Part shown: piece after piece, positions 1 to 9,396 of the stretch | Position numbering within the stretch: position 1 is the stretch's first letter | Layout: each line of letters starts with the position of its first letter | Origin: Actinoallomurus iriomotensis | GTDB lineage: Bacteria; Actinomycetota; Actinomycetes; Streptosporangiales; Streptosporangiaceae | Direction: 5' to 3' | NCBI RefSeq assembly: GCF_030269445.1 | Contig: NZ_BSTJ01000002.1 | Location: forward strand, 62,001-126,000 | DNA: 64,000 nucleotides | Position numbers and translations under genes: made by a program | The notes under the pieces: model-generated | What the model was told of the DNA's origin: nothing | The model's input: only the letters and a program-made list of their open reading frames with translations | Databases searched by the model: none

Positions 1-601
1 AGGCTTCCTTCACCATCTCGAGGAAGTAGGCGTGGATCCGGGGATCGCCGGTCAGCTCGGGATGGAACGAGGTCGCCAGGAGGTTCCCCTGCCGGACGGC
101 GACGATCCTACCGGCGGAATCGCCGCTCGCGGCACGGCCGAGCGCGTCGGCGCCCGCACCGACCGACTCCACCCACGGCGCGCGGATGAAGACCGCGTGG
201 AAGGGCCGGTCGAGGCCGCCCATCTCGACGTCGCTCTCGAAGGAGTCGACCTGGCGGCCGAAGGCGTTGCGGCGTACGACCATGTCGATGCCGCCGATGG
301 TCTCCTGCCCGGCCGCGCCGTCGAGGATGCGGTCGGCCAGCATGATCATGCCGGCGCAGGAACCGTAGGCGGGCATGCCCTGCTCGACACGCTTGCGCAA
401 AGGCTCCAGCAGGTCGAACGTCCGGGCGAGCCGCCACATCGTGGTGGACTCACCGCCGGGGATCACGAGCGCCTGAACACGCTCCAGCTCCTCCGGACGG
501 CGGACGACCGCGGTGGCGGCGCCGCAGGACTCCAGGACACGGCGATGCTCGCGGACGTCACCCTGCAGTGCGAGCACGCCGACCGTCGGGACAGCAGCCA
601 C
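1..601 (-). CDS. pdxT: Pyridoxal 5'-phosphate synthase glutaminase subunit PdxT (partial)
   Basis: Class I glutamine amidotransferase that hydrolyses glutamine and channels ammonia to PdxS for one-step vitamin B6 synthesis. The minus-strand translation opens [19 protein letters not shown], has the PGGEST segment, the nucleophile in [12 protein letters not shown], and FHPELTGD carrying the His-Glu pair of the triad. The GTG at 601 is chosen because GAAGGG lies about 10 nt upstream and the family motif VGVLALQGD follows at once. The gene runs off the left edge; about 200 codons are present, so only the extreme C-terminus is missing. It lies in the same direction as pdxS, with one gene between them. 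The identification is secure. Confidence 0.93.
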   Translation of the reverse strand, partial: MAAVPTVGVLALQGDVREHRRVLESCGAATAVVRRPEELERVQALVIPGGESTTMWRLARTFDLLEPLRKRVEQGMPAYGSCAGMIMLADRILDGAAGQETIGGIDMVVRRNAFGRQVDSFESDVEMGGLDRPFHAVFIRAPWVESVGAGADALGRAASGDSAGRIVAVRQGNLLATSFHPELTGDPRIHAYFLEMVKEA

Positions 602-689
602 GAACCAGCCCTTCACGTCGAGTTGTACCAATGAGCTTAGTGCCAGTGACAACGCCCGCGGCGCGCGCCGGCTTCCCCGGGCCCCCGTG

Positions 690-1298
690 TCAGGCGAGCT
701 TGAAGCGGCGCAGCGGGAGCTCGAGCGGGAGGAAACCGTCGGCGCCGCGCTCGGCGATGTCGCGGCCGAACAGGTGCTCGCGCGCGAGCGCCATGCCGTA
801 CTCCTCGTAGTCGAACGGCAGGGGGACGTCGGACGCGCCGTCGTCGATGGCCTTCCAGAACGGGGCCTCGGCCGGCAGCCGCTCGCCGAGGTCGACCACG
901 ACCCCGTCCTCGGCGGTGACGTAGACGTCGCGGCGCGCCCGGTCACCGGAGTACCACCGGAACCAGCAGCCGGACACGACGCTGTGCAGGACCAGCACGC
1001 CGCACGAGCCGCCCGGCAGCGCGCGGGCGATCTCGTCGGCGAGGCGGCGCGCCCGGTCGTCGACGCAGAACAGCCGGCGGTCGCACACGACCAGCGCGTC
1101 GCCGTACGCGCCGACGAACAGCTCGTCCTCGTAGGGCCAGAGCGCGAAGTCGAGCACGGTGTCGCCGGTCTCGGTGACCGAGTGCTCCGGGTAGAGCCGA
1201 CGGGCCAGCGCCACGGCGCGGTCCGCGTCCGGAACCAACCCCGGCCCGAAGGAGGCTCCGTTCACACGCGAACACGCCAACGCGACCGACCAACCCAT
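690..1298 (-). CDS. Conserved hypothetical protein (DUF6928-like)
   Basis: A roughly 202-residue soluble protein of unknown function. I start it at the ATG at 1298, which has GGGAGGGG about 9 nt upstream; the longer frame to 1403 adds a low-quality basic tail. Features include [35 protein letters not shown] and a C-terminal half rich in acidic and aromatic residues ([16 protein letters not shown]). There is no signal peptide or membrane segment. The overall pattern resembles actinobacterial DUF6928 proteins; that assignment is from memory and tentative. It sits between pdxS and pdxT on the same strand, so it may be cotranscribed with the vitamin B6 genes, but nothing in the sequence shows a role in that pathway. 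Confidence 0.75.
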   Translation of the reverse strand: MGWSVALACSRVNGASFGPGLVPDADRAVALARRLYPEHSVTETGDTVLDFALWPYEDELFVGAYGDALVVCDRRLFCVDDRARRLADEIARALPGGSCGVLVLHSVVSGCWFRWYSGDRARRDVYVTAEDGVVVDLGERLPAEAPFWKAIDDGASDVPLPFDYEEYGMALAREHLFGRDIAERGADGFLPLELPLRRFKLA

Positions 1299-1447
1299 GG
1301 GCGTCGTCCCCTCCCGCGCTCGGCGGACCCTGCCGGCGGCACCAGCGTTCAGTCGCGGCCCAGGGTAACCCGCCTTTCCCGCGCTGTGGAGGGGAGAACA
1401 CACTTCGTTTGCCCTCGGCGGCGGACGTTCCGGACGGTACGCGGCCG

Positions 1448-2377
1448 CTACCAGCCCCGGACCGCGAGCCGGTCGCCCTCGGCCAGGGAGGAGACGTTGA
1501 TGCCGACCATCGCCTCGCCGAGCCCGCGCGAGACCTTGGCGATCACGTCGGGGTCGTCGTAGAAGGTGGTGGCCTTCACGATCGCCTCGGCGCGCTTGGC
1601 CGGGTCGCCGGACTTGAAGATGCCCGAGCCGACGAACACGCCCTCGGCGCCGAGCTGCATCATCATGGCGGCGTCGGCGGGCGTCGCGATGCCGCCCGCG
1701 GTGAACAGCACCACCGGCAGCTTGCCGGCCCGCGCCACCTCCTTGACCAGCTCGTACGGGGCCTGCAGCTCCTTGGCGGCGACGAACAGCTCGTCTTCGG
1801 GCAGCGAGCCGAGCCGCCGGATCTGCTGGCGGAGCTGCCGCATGTGGGTGGTGGCGTTGGAGACGTCACCGGTGCCGGCCTCGCCCTTGGAGCGGATCAT
1901 CGCCGCCCCCTCGGTGATGCGGCGGAGCGCCTCGCCGAGGTTGGTGGCGCCGCACACGAAGGGCACGGTGAAGGCCCACTTGTCGATGTGGTTGTCGTAG
2001 TCGGCCGGGGTGAGCACCTCGGACTCGTCGATGTAGTCGACGCCGAGGGCCTGCAGGACCTGCGCCTCGACGAAGTGGCCGATGCGCGCCTTGGCCATGA
2101 CCGGGATCGAGACGGCGTTGATGATGCCCTCGATCATGTCGGGGTCGCTCATCCGCGACACGCCGCCTTCGGCGCGAATGTCGGCGGGGACGCGCTCGAG
2201 GGCCATCACGGCGACGGCGCCGGCGTCCTCGGCGATCTTCGCCTGCTCGGGTGTGACGACGTCCATGATCACGCCACCCTTGAGCATCTCCGCCATGCCC
2301 CGCTTGACGCGGGCGGTGCCGGTCTCGGGAACGGCGTTGGTCTGGTCGGGGGCGGCGTCGGGAGTGGCGGTGGACAC
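1448..2377 (-). CDS. pdxS: Pyridoxal 5'-phosphate synthase lyase subunit PdxS
   Basis: TIM-barrel lyase that makes pyridoxal 5'-phosphate from ribose 5-phosphate, glyceraldehyde 3-phosphate and ammonia supplied by PdxT. Family signatures are plain: [64 protein letters not shown], and [16 protein letters not shown]. The lysines of [12 protein letters not shown] and MAKAR belong to the active site. The GTG at 2377 is preferred because GAAGAGG lies 5 nt upstream; an ATG at 2404 would add nine residues without a good ribosome site. Length is about 309 residues, normal for the family. It is the first gene of an apparent pdxS, DUF, pdxT unit. Confidence 0.96.
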   Translation of the reverse strand: MSTATPDAAPDQTNAVPETGTARVKRGMAEMLKGGVIMDVVTPEQAKIAEDAGAVAVMALERVPADIRAEGGVSRMSDPDMIEGIINAVSIPVMAKARIGHFVEAQVLQALGVDYIDESEVLTPADYDNHIDKWAFTVPFVCGATNLGEALRRITEGAAMIRSKGEAGTGDVSNATTHMRQLRQQIRRLGSLPEDELFVAAKELQAPYELVKEVARAGKLPVVLFTAGGIATPADAAMMMQLGAEGVFVGSGIFKSGDPAKRAEAIVKATTFYDDPDVIAKVSRGLGEAMVGINVSSLAEGDRLAVRGW

Positions 2378-2494
2378 GGCTACCTCTTCGAATGAGTCGA
2401 TCAAGCTGTCGTATCCATGGTAGGGGCAGCTGACCGGCGCGACCGCCCTGCCATGTCGTCAGGAATCAGGCCGTCATCCGACATGATGTACGAC

Positions 2495-3526
2495 TCAGGG
2501 CGTCGTCGGCTTCCCGTCGTTGACGAGGACCACCCAGACCTGGCCGGTGGCGAACGTCATGGGCGCGCCGGAGGCGGTGGTGAAGGTCGTCCCGTCCTTC
2601 TCCGACGGCCGCGACCAGCGCGCGTCGTAGGCCTTGCCGTCGCGCAGCACGGTCGCCCCGCCGGTGCCCACGGTCTGGACGAGCGGCGTGTAGTTGCCGA
2701 GGAAGTCGTGGAACTGCGAGCGGGTCGTGTGGGCCCGCTGGATCACGATCGTCGCGCCGCCGACCCGGCCGCCCTCGCCGGCGCGGTCGGCGCGGCCGTC
2801 CTGGGTGAGCAGCCACCGCTTCTCCCCCGGTGACCAGGTGAACTTCAGCGTCGCGGCCGGGTAGCGGGCGGTGAAGCTCGGGACCGCCTTGCCGCCGTCC
2901 GGGACCGGGCCGAACCGGAAACCGATGTCGCCGGCCCTGGAGGCGCCCGGTGCGCGGGCGAGGAGCTGCTGCGGGGTGCCGTAGAGGTTGTACGGGGCGG
3001 CGTGCGGCCCGGTGCGGGTGTAACCGGTGTTCGAACGGTCCTGGGAGACGTCCAGGAGGGGCGCCTGGGCGACGTAGGGCTTCATCTTGCTCTGCACCCC
3101 GGAGTAGGCGAACGCGGGGCGGCCGAACTGCGGCAGCAGGTGCAGGTCGGAGATGCGGGCGCTGCGGACCGGGCCGACGCGGGACGGCAGCTTGGAGGAG
3201 AAGACCGCCATGATCCGGCTGAGGCCGCCCTCGACCTGCTCGACGTAGACGATGTCGGCCGACCGCAGGCCGAGCTGCGGCTTGGCGGACCGGGTGTTGT
3301 CGATCTTGACGGCGAGGACCGGGCCGTCCGCGCCGCCCGGCGCGCCGGTGAACGGATGGGTCCGGGCGGGCGACGGCGTGGACGACGGCGACGAGCCGGC
3401 CGAGACCGGCGGCGGAGGCGACGCGGCGGCCGTGACCGGTCCCTTCGAACAGGCCGCGAGGGCCGCCGTGACGAACGTGGTGACGAGCACGGCGGCCGGG
3501 GCCGGCGTCGTACGGAAACAGCGCAC
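2495..3526 (-). CDS. DUF3048 (YerB-like) lipoprotein
   Basis: Predicted exported lipoprotein of about 343 residues. Starting at GTG 3526, with GGAGG 8 nt upstream, gives a basic n-region (RCFRTTP), a hydrophobic stretch, and the lipobox LAAC followed by SKG. A Pro/Ser-rich linker leads into the DUF3048 core: VLAVKIDNTRSAKPQLGL, ADIVYVEQVEGGLSRIMAVF, VGPVRSARISDLHLLPQFG and AFAYSGVQ. The C-terminal half (FLGNYTPLVQT, WSRPSEKDGTTF, GQVWVVLVND) matches the second DUF3048 subdomain. The biochemical function of the family is unknown; secretion and membrane anchoring are inferred from the signal peptide. It is transcribed toward pdxS. Confidence 0.9.
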   Translation of the reverse strand: MRCFRTTPAPAAVLVTTFVTAALAACSKGPVTAAASPPPPVSAGSSPSSTPSPARTHPFTGAPGGADGPVLAVKIDNTRSAKPQLGLRSADIVYVEQVEGGLSRIMAVFSSKLPSRVGPVRSARISDLHLLPQFGRPAFAYSGVQSKMKPYVAQAPLLDVSQDRSNTGYTRTGPHAAPYNLYGTPQQLLARAPGASRAGDIGFRFGPVPDGGKAVPSFTARYPAATLKFTWSPGEKRWLLTQDGRADRAGEGGRVGGATIVIQRAHTTRSQFHDFLGNYTPLVQTVGTGGATVLRDGKAYDARWSRPSEKDGTTFTTASGAPMTFATGQVWVVLVNDGKPTTP

Positions 3527-3660
3527 TACCTGCACCTCCGGACAAATCAGACGTCCTGAGGTCGCGAGGCTAGCCGAAGAACGGGCTGCTCGAACCCTCC
3601 TTGGCGGGCCCGGTATGACCATGCGTCCCGCCGGTCACAGGGGTCCCGTGAGTGGGGGTC

Positions 3661-4194
3661 TCAGCTCTCCGGAGGGGCGTCGTCGATCTCGAAGAAGTCC
3701 GGCAGCGGCGCCCGGCCGTGCAGCGGAAGGACCCGGGGCAGCAGCTTCCGGCGCGCAGTCCGGGTGGCGGTCACCGCGTTGTTGTAGAAGCTGCGCGCGT
3801 AGGTGACCTTGCGCACGGCCGCGTCGAGGTCCTCCAGGAGGGCCGCCCCGTCCTCACCGGCCTCCAGAGTGGGGCGGAAGTCCGGCTGGCCGACGACGGC
3901 GCGCAGAGCACGCGACAGGTCGCTCTCGGCGAACTCCCGGTTGTCGGCGTCGGCGATGCGGGCCTCGTGCGCGGCGGCGGCGAGCAGCAGGCTCGTGGCC
4001 GGATCGAGCTGCCGGGAGGCGGCCAGCTCCAGGGCGACGGCCGCACGCCGTACGAGCGCGGCGTCCAGGCCGGCGCGGGCGGTCTCCAGGCGCACGTGCA
4101 GCCGGTCGAGGCGCGTCGCGCGCCACGAGACGTACACCCCGATCAGCAGGAGGACCGCGGCGATCAGGGCGATGTGAAGGAGGATCTCGGGCAT
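3661..4194 (-). CDS. LemA-like membrane protein
   Basis: A 177-residue protein with one N-terminal membrane helix (residues about 4-23, ILLHIALIAAVLLLIGVYV) followed by a long helical domain. The C-terminal pattern YARSFYNNAVTATRTARRKLLPRVLPL followed by FFEIDD resembles the LemA family signature (YNdAV near the end of a helical bundle, then a hydrophobic loop and FEID). The family's biochemical role is not established. The ATG lies 2 nt after the stop of pimA, so translational coupling is likely. Similar genes accompany pimA in other actinomycetes, which suggests, but does not show, a link to envelope lipid synthesis. Confidence 0.75.
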   Translation of the reverse strand: MPEILLHIALIAAVLLLIGVYVSWRATRLDRLHVRLETARAGLDAALVRRAAVALELAASRQLDPATSLLLAAAAHEARIADADNREFAESDLSRALRAVVGQPDFRPTLEAGEDGAALLEDLDAAVRKVTYARSFYNNAVTATRTARRKLLPRVLPLHGRAPLPDFFEIDDAPPES

Positions 4195-4196
4195 GG

Positions 4197-5342
4197 TCAG
4201 CTCGACGAGGTCCCGACGACGCCGTCGCCGACGACGGTCTCATAGACACGGACCACGTCCCGGGCCACCGTCGACCAGTCGTAGGCGCGTACGGCCGCCC
4301 TGGCGTCGTCGGACAGCTGTTTGCGGCGCGGGGCGTCGTCGAGCAGCTCCGCGGCGGTGGCGGCCAGCGCCGCCGAGTCGCCGACCGGGAACAGCGCGCC
4401 CGCGCGCCCGCCGAGCAGCACGCGGCTGAACGCCGGGATGTCGCTGGCCAGGATGGGCGCCCCGGCCGACATCGCCTCGGCGAGCACGATGCCGAAGCTC
4501 TCACCCCCGGTGTTGGGCGCGACGAAGACGTCGACCGAGTGCAGCATGCGGACCTTGTCGGCCTCGCTGACCAGGCCGAGGATGACGACGCGGTCGCGCA
4601 GCTCTGGGGCGACCCGGGCGCGCACCTCGGCCGCGTCGCCGGGACCGGCCACCAGCAGCCGCAGCCCGGGGCGCTTGCGGCCGAGCGTCTCGAACGCCCG
4701 CAGCAGCACGGGCAGGCCCTTGCGGTGCTCGTCCATGCGGCCGAGGAAGCCGAGCGCCCCGTCGTCTCCGGGCCAGCCGGGCAGCGGCTCGGCCATGGCG
4801 TACCGCTCGGTCGTCACCCCGTTGGGGATGAGCACGGCGTCTCCGCCGAGGTGTTCGACGAGGGTCTTGCGCGCCTTCTCCGACACCGCGATCCGGGCGG
4901 TGATCTTCTCCAGCGCGCTCTGCAGGATCGGGCCGGCCGCCGACAGGGCGCGGGAGCGTTCGAACGACGCGTGGAAGGTGGCGACGATCGGCCCGTCGGC
5001 GGCCCAGCAGGCCAGCAGGCCGAGCGACGGCGACGCCGGCTCGTGCACGTGGAGGACGTCGAACCGGCCGTCGCGGATCCAGCGGCGCACGCGGCTCGCG
5101 GACAGGAAGCCGAACGACAGCCGCGCGACCGACCCGTTGAAGGGCACCGGCACCGCGCGCCCGGCCGACACGACGTACGGCGGCAGCGGAGCCGCGCCGG
5201 AGGACACCTCGGTGTCGTCGGCCGGCGCGATCACCGAGACCTCGTGCCCGGAGGCGAACAGCGCCTCCGTGAGATCGCGCACGTGCGACTGGACGCCACC
5301 GGGGACGTCCCAGGTGTACGGGCAGACGATGCCGATCCTCAA
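4197..5342 (-). CDS. pimA: Phosphatidylinositol alpha-mannosyltransferase PimA
   Basis: GT4-family, GT-B fold enzyme that moves the first mannose from GDP-mannose to phosphatidylinositol at the inner leaflet, starting phosphatidylinositol mannoside synthesis. The start MRIGIVCPYTWDVPGGVQSHV is the hallmark of actinobacterial PimA. The C-terminal Rossmann domain shows LGFLGRMDEHRKGLPVLL and the GDP-mannose site VAPNTGGESFGIVLAEAMSAGAPI with its conserved E-x7-E. Length of 381 residues fits the family. It lies between patA upstream and the LemA-like gene downstream on the same strand, the classic pgsA-patA-pimA order. Confidence 0.95.
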   Translation of the reverse strand: MRIGIVCPYTWDVPGGVQSHVRDLTEALFASGHEVSVIAPADDTEVSSGAAPLPPYVVSAGRAVPVPFNGSVARLSFGFLSASRVRRWIRDGRFDVLHVHEPASPSLGLLACWAADGPIVATFHASFERSRALSAAGPILQSALEKITARIAVSEKARKTLVEHLGGDAVLIPNGVTTERYAMAEPLPGWPGDDGALGFLGRMDEHRKGLPVLLRAFETLGRKRPGLRLLVAGPGDAAEVRARVAPELRDRVVILGLVSEADKVRMLHSVDVFVAPNTGGESFGIVLAEAMSAGAPILASDIPAFSRVLLGGRAGALFPVGDSAALAATAAELLDDAPRRKQLSDDARAAVRAYDWSTVARDVVRVYETVVGDGVVGTSSS

Positions 5343-5372
5343 GGGCCGCTCGCCTCTCTCATCCCTCGGCGG

Positions 5373-6248
5373 TCAAAGATCCTCAACCCAGACGCGTTGG
5401 AGCATGTGCCAGTCTTGCGGATGGGCTGCGACGCCCTGCTGGAAGGTGTCGGCGACCGACTGCGTCATCGTCGCGACATCGTCGTCGCCGCCGGGCACGG
5501 CGATCTCGTCGTGCACCCGGACCCCCCAGTCGTCACCTTCGTACCACAGGGTGACCGGACGGAGCGCGGCGCCGGTGCGCACGGCCAGGGCGGCCGGGCC
5601 GGCCGGGAACTTCGCCGGACGGCCGAAGAAGTCGACCTCGACGCCGGTCCTGGTCAGGTCGCGGTCGGCGACGAGGCAGACCAGCCCGCCGCCGTCCAGC
5701 CGCCGGGACAGGGTGGCGAACACGTCGTCCGCCCCGCCCGTGGCGGGCAGCACCTCCATGCCGAGGCCGGCCCGGTAGGCGACGAACCGGTCGTACAGCG
5801 ACTCGGGCCGGAGGCGTTCCATGACGGTGGTGAACGGCGTGCCCGACAGCGCGATCCACGCGCCGGCGTGGTCCCAGTTGCCCATGTGCGGCAGCGCGGC
5901 GACCACGCCGCGCCCGGCGTCGAGGTCCTTGTAGATCTCCTCGACGCCGGTGATGCGCATGCCGGACAGGATGCGCTCGCGGCTCATCGACGGCAGGCGG
6001 AAGGACTCCAGCCAGTAGCGAAAGTAGGAGCGCATGCCTCGGCGGCTCAGCTCGCGCAGCTCGTCGTCCGGCGTGTCGTCGCCGACGACCCGCCGGAGGT
6101 TCTTCTCGAGCTGGCGGACGCCGCGGCCGTGGCGCTGCCAGACGCGGTCGGCGATGAGCATGAAGATCTCACGCGCGACCGGCTCCGGCATGTGGCGGAC
6201 CGCCGCCCAGCCCAGGCCGTACGCGGCGTCGGCCACCTCGTCCCTCAT
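5373..6248 (-). CDS. patA: Phosphatidylinositol mannoside acyltransferase PatA
   Basis: Membrane-associated acyltransferase of the lipid A lauroyl-transferase (LpxL/HtrB) superfamily. In actinobacteria it acylates the mannose of phosphatidylinositol mannosides. The catalytic HX4D motif is visible as HMGNWD at residues 121-126, followed by family elements (VMERLRPE, VCLVADRDLTRTGVEVDFFG). The ATG at 6248 is preceded by GAGGATCCG, an excellent ribosome site that lies within the end of pgsA, so the two are translationally coupled. Length of 291 residues is normal. The function follows from the motif and from its place between pgsA and pimA. Confidence 0.93.
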   Translation of the reverse strand: MRDEVADAAYGLGWAAVRHMPEPVAREIFMLIADRVWQRHGRGVRQLEKNLRRVVGDDTPDDELRELSRRGMRSYFRYWLESFRLPSMSRERILSGMRITGVEEIYKDLDAGRGVVAALPHMGNWDHAGAWIALSGTPFTTVMERLRPESLYDRFVAYRAGLGMEVLPATGGADDVFATLSRRLDGGGLVCLVADRDLTRTGVEVDFFGRPAKFPAGPAALAVRTGAALRPVTLWYEGDDWGVRVHDEIAVPGGDDDVATMTQSVADTFQQGVAAHPQDWHMLQRVWVEDL

Positions 6249-6255
6249 CGGATCC

Positions 6256-6870
6256 TCACGACAGCTCTCCGGCCTCCACCTGGCGCCGTACGGCGATGTA
6301 GCGCTGGGCGACCGTGATCACGCTGGCGATGGAGAGCACCCACAGGCCGATCGCCAGGACGTACGGCACGCCGAGGCCGGTCAGTCCGATCGCGACCAGG
6401 CTGACGATCAGGCGCTCGCCGCGCTCGGCGATGCCGATCGTGGCGTTGAGGCCCATGCCTTCCGCGCGGGCGCGCGCGTACGACACGAGCACCCCCGAGA
6501 TCAGGCAGAACAGGGCGAGGCAGACGAGGAGCATGTCGTTGTGATCCCGGCCGGCGTAGCGCAGGATCAGCCCCGTGAAGATCGCCGCGTCCGAGACGCG
6601 GTCCATGTTGGAGTCGAGGAAGGCGCCGAAACGGCTCGTCTTCCCGGTCACCCGCGCCACGGCCCCGTCGAACAGGTCGAAGAAGACGAAGATCGTAATG
6701 ACGATCGTCCCCCAGAAGAACTGTCCGAAGGGGTAGAAGGCCAGCGCGCCGACGACGACCCCGAGGGTGCCGATGATGGTGACCGTGTTGGGTGTCACGC
6801 CGGTGCGGGCCAGCGCGTGTCCGACCGGCGAGGTGACCCGTGAGAGCGCCGGCCGTATTTGGTTGAGCAT
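6256..6870 (-). CDS. pgsA: Phosphatidylinositol phosphate synthase (CDP-alcohol phosphatidyltransferase)
   Basis: Integral membrane enzyme that condenses CDP-diacylglycerol with inositol 3-phosphate, the first committed step of phosphatidylinositol and PIM synthesis. The signature D-x2-D-G-x2-A-R-x8-G-x3-D-x3-D is complete: DLFDGAVAR, then KTSRFG, then AFLDSNMD. About six hydrophobic helices follow. I prefer the ATG at 6870, which has AAGGA 5 nt upstream, over the ATG at 6885, which has no ribosome site. It heads the pgsA-patA-pimA-lemA-like run. A divergent EF-G-like gene lies upstream, with 260 bp between the two starts. Confidence 0.94.
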   Translation of the reverse strand: MLNQIRPALSRVTSPVGHALARTGVTPNTVTIIGTLGVVVGALAFYPFGQFFWGTIVITIFVFFDLFDGAVARVTGKTSRFGAFLDSNMDRVSDAAIFTGLILRYAGRDHNDMLLVCLALFCLISGVLVSYARARAEGMGLNATIGIAERGERLIVSLVAIGLTGLGVPYVLAIGLWVLSIASVITVAQRYIAVRRQVEAGELS

Positions 6871-7036
6871 TCCCGTCCTTGTCATGTGATGCGGTTGCGG
6901 TGTTCACGCTCGTGACTGCGCGCGCAACCGGCGGATCCCGCCCGATCGTGCCCGAACTCCCCCGGCGGGCCAATCGTAGTGCGTGACGTCGGCCCAGGTG
7001 GGAAGGGCTGAATACAGGAGGACTCGAGCGTTTGCC

Positions 7037-7082
7037 GGTCACCCCCTTGTGATATGCGGCCAAGACCGTAAGGGTGGTGACC
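7037..7082 (+). repeat. Inverted repeat upstream of the EF-G2-like gene
   Basis: GGTCACCCCCTT at 7037-7048 pairs with AAGGGtGGTGACC at 7070-7082 (12 bp with one bulged T), enclosing a 21-nt loop. It lies about 50 bp upstream of the GTG at 7131. It could be a 5' UTR stem-loop or a protein-binding palindrome; the sequence alone does not decide. Confidence 0.55.
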
Positions 7083-7130
7083 ACGGGTGTGGCGCCCGTC
7101 ACACCCAGGTCTCCCAATGGAGGTGGGCGC

Positions 7131-9272
7131 GTGGCGGATAAAGCTGGTCCCCAAGGAGCCGCCGGCAGGGCACCATCGGTCGACCAACCCGAGAAGATAC
7201 GCAATATCGCGTTGGTCGGCCATTCCGGGGCGGGGAAGACGACTCTCGTCGAGGCGCTGCTCGCTGCGACCGGTACGATCCAGCGGCCCGGTCGCGTCGA
7301 GGACGGCTCGACGGTCAGTGACTACGACGAAGTGGAGATGCGCCAGCAGCGCTCGGTGAACCTCTCCCTGGCGTCGTTCGAGCACGCGGGCATCAAGGTC
7401 AACCTGCTGGACACCCCCGGCTACGCCGACTTCGTCGGCGACCTGCGCGCCGGGCTGCGCGCCGCGGACGCCGCGCTGTTCGTGGTCTCGGCGGTCGACG
7501 GCATCGACGGCGTCACGCGCAACCTGTGGGAGGAGTGCGCCGCGGTCGGCATGCCGCGCGCCGTGGTCATCACCAAGATCGACCAGCAGCGGGGCGACTT
7601 CGACGAGGTGCTGACCGAGTGCCAGGACGCCTTCGGTGAGGGAGTCCTGCCGTGTTACTTCCCGTGCGAGGCGGGCCTGATCGCACTGCTCTCGCAGAAG
7701 TGCCTCGACTACTCCTCCGGCACCCGCACCGAGCGCGAGCCCGACGCGGAGTTCCTGGACCGCCTGTCCGAGCAGCGCGGCGCGCTGATCGAGGGCATCA
7801 TCCAGGAGAGCGAGGACGAGACCCTCATGGACCGCTACCTGTCCGGTGAGGAGATCGACGTCAAGGCGCTCGTGGAGGACCTGGAGAAGGCGGTCGCGCG
7901 CGGCAGTTTCTACCCGGTCCTCACCGCCTCCGTGCCCCACGGCGACCACCCCGGCCCGGTGATCGGCATGATGGAGCTGCTCGAGGTGATCACGCAGGCG
8001 TTCCCGTCGCCGCTGGAGCACGGCATCCCGGAGGTGACCACGACCGACGGCTCGCCGGCCGGCGCCCTGACCTGCGACGCCGACGGGCCGCTCGTGGCCG
8101 AGGTGGTCAAGACGGCCTCCGACCCGTACGTCGGGCGGATCTCGCTGGTCCGGGTGTTCAGCGGCACGCTCACGCCCGACGCCACGGTCCACGTCTCCGG
8201 GCACGGCATGGAGGACCGCGGGCACGAGGACCACGACATCGACGAACGCGTCGGCGCGCTGACCTCGCCGCTCGGCAAGGTGCAACGCACGGTCTCCTCC
8301 TGCGTGGCCGGCGACATCTGCGCGGTGGCCAAGCTCACCCACGCCGAGACCGGCGACACGATCTCGGCCAAGGAGCAGCCGCTGCTGATGGCGCCGTGGT
8401 CGATGCCGGACCCGTTGCTGCCGACGGCGATCCAGGCCAAGTCGAAGGCCGATGAGGACAAGCTGTCCCAGGCGCTGGGGCGGCTCGTGGCCGAGGACCC
8501 GACGCTGCGGCTGGAGAACAACTCCGAGACCCGCCAGCTGGTGCTGTGGAACATGGGCGAGGCCCACGCCGACGTGCTGCTGGACCGGCTGAGCAGCCGC
8601 TACGGCGTCGAGGTCGAGACCGTGCCGCTGCGGGTGCCGCTGCGCGAGACGTTCGGCGGCACGGCCCAGGGCCTCGGCCGGCACGTCAAGCAGAGCGGCG
8701 GGCACGGGCAGTACGCCATCTGCCACATCGAGGTGGAGCCACTGTCGTCGGGCACGGGCTTCGAGTTCGCCGACAAGATCGTCGGCGGCGTCGTGCCGCG
8801 GCAGTTCATCCCGTCGGTCGAGAAGGGCGTGCGCATCCAGATGGACCGCGGCGTCTCGGCCGGATACCCGATGGTCGACATCAAGGTGACCCTGTACGAC
8901 GGCAAGGCGCACTCGGTCGACTCCTCCGACATGGCCTTCCAGACGGCGGGCCAGCTCGCCCTCAAGGACGCCGCCGCCAAGGCGAAGGTCCTGCTGCTCG
9001 AGCCGGTGGACGAGGTCGCGGTGCTCGTGGCCGACGACTACGTCGGCGCGGTGATGTCGGACCTGTCGTCGCGGCGCGGGCGCGTGCTGGGCAGCGAGAC
9101 GGTCGCGGGCGGCCGCTGCCTCATCAAGGCGGAGGTGCCGCAGCTGGAGATCACGCGGTACGCGATCGACCTGCGGTCCATGTCGCACGGCACGGGCACG
9201 TTCAGCCGGACGTTCCTGCGGTACGAGCCGCTGCCGTCGCAGCTCGCCGACAAGGTGATCGCCGACTCGTGA
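7131..9272 (+). CDS. Elongation factor G-like protein (EF-G2 type)
   Basis: Translational GTPase of the EF-G superfamily, about 713 residues, matching the actinobacterial EF-G-like subgroup. G1 is GHSGAGKT, G3 is DTPGY, and G4 is the divergent TKID rather than NKxD. The effector region reads QRSVNLSLASFEH rather than the RGITI of canonical EF-G. Domains II-V follow (GRISLVRVFSG, SGGHGQYA, SVEKGVRIQMDRG, RGRVLGSE). The GTG at 7131 has GGAGGTG 6 nt upstream; the longer frame from 7074 has no ribosome site. The role is probably in translation or ribosome maintenance rather than as the main translocase, since the G2 and G4 regions differ from EF-G. Confidence 0.9.
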   Translation: MADKAGPQGAAGRAPSVDQPEKIRNIALVGHSGAGKTTLVEALLAATGTIQRPGRVEDGSTVSDYDEVEMRQQRSVNLSLASFEHAGIKVNLLDTPGYADFVGDLRAGLRAADAALFVVSAVDGIDGVTRNLWEECAAVGMPRAVVITKIDQQRGDFDEVLTECQDAFGEGVLPCYFPCEAGLIALLSQKCLDYSSGTRTEREPDAEFLDRLSEQRGALIEGIIQESEDETLMDRYLSGEEIDVKALVEDLEKAVARGSFYPVLTASVPHGDHPGPVIGMMELLEVITQAFPSPLEHGIPEVTTTDGSPAGALTCDADGPLVAEVVKTASDPYVGRISLVRVFSGTLTPDATVHVSGHGMEDRGHEDHDIDERVGALTSPLGKVQRTVSSCVAGDICAVAKLTHAETGDTISAKEQPLLMAPWSMPDPLLPTAIQAKSKADEDKLSQALGRLVAEDPTLRLENNSETRQLVLWNMGEAHADVLLDRLSSRYGVEVETVPLRVPLRETFGGTAQGLGRHVKQSGGHGQYAICHIEVEPLSSGTGFEFADKIVGGVVPRQFIPSVEKGVRIQMDRGVSAGYPMVDIKVTLYDGKAHSVDSSDMAFQTAGQLALKDAAAKAKVLLLEPVDEVAVLVADDYVGAVMSDLSSRRGRVLGSETVAGGRCLIKAEVPQLEITRYAIDLRSMSHGTGTFSRTFLRYEPLPSQLADKVIADS

Positions 9273-9278
9273 GCCGCG

Positions 9279-9316
9279 GCCGGCCCCGTGTCCTCCGTGA
9301 GGGCCACGGGGCCGGC
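9279..9316 (+). terminator. Stem-loop terminator after the EF-G2-like gene
   Basis: A perfect 12-bp stem (GCCGGCCCCGTG at 9279-9290 with its complement at 9305-9316) and a 14-nt loop, starting 7 nt after the stop. There is no strong T tract, as is common in actinomycetes. Confidence 0.75.
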
Positions 9317-9396
9317 GCGTCTCCTCCTCACGGCAGACCCACGTTCGTCCTCGCGGATGACGCGGCGTTAACCAGCGGTTTGCGACCATCTCCTGT

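Noticed and set aside
4539-6317. A 592-codon open frame on the plus strand
   Set aside because: It is antisense to pimA, patA and pgsA, which have full motif support; composition is that of a reverse-strand shadow.
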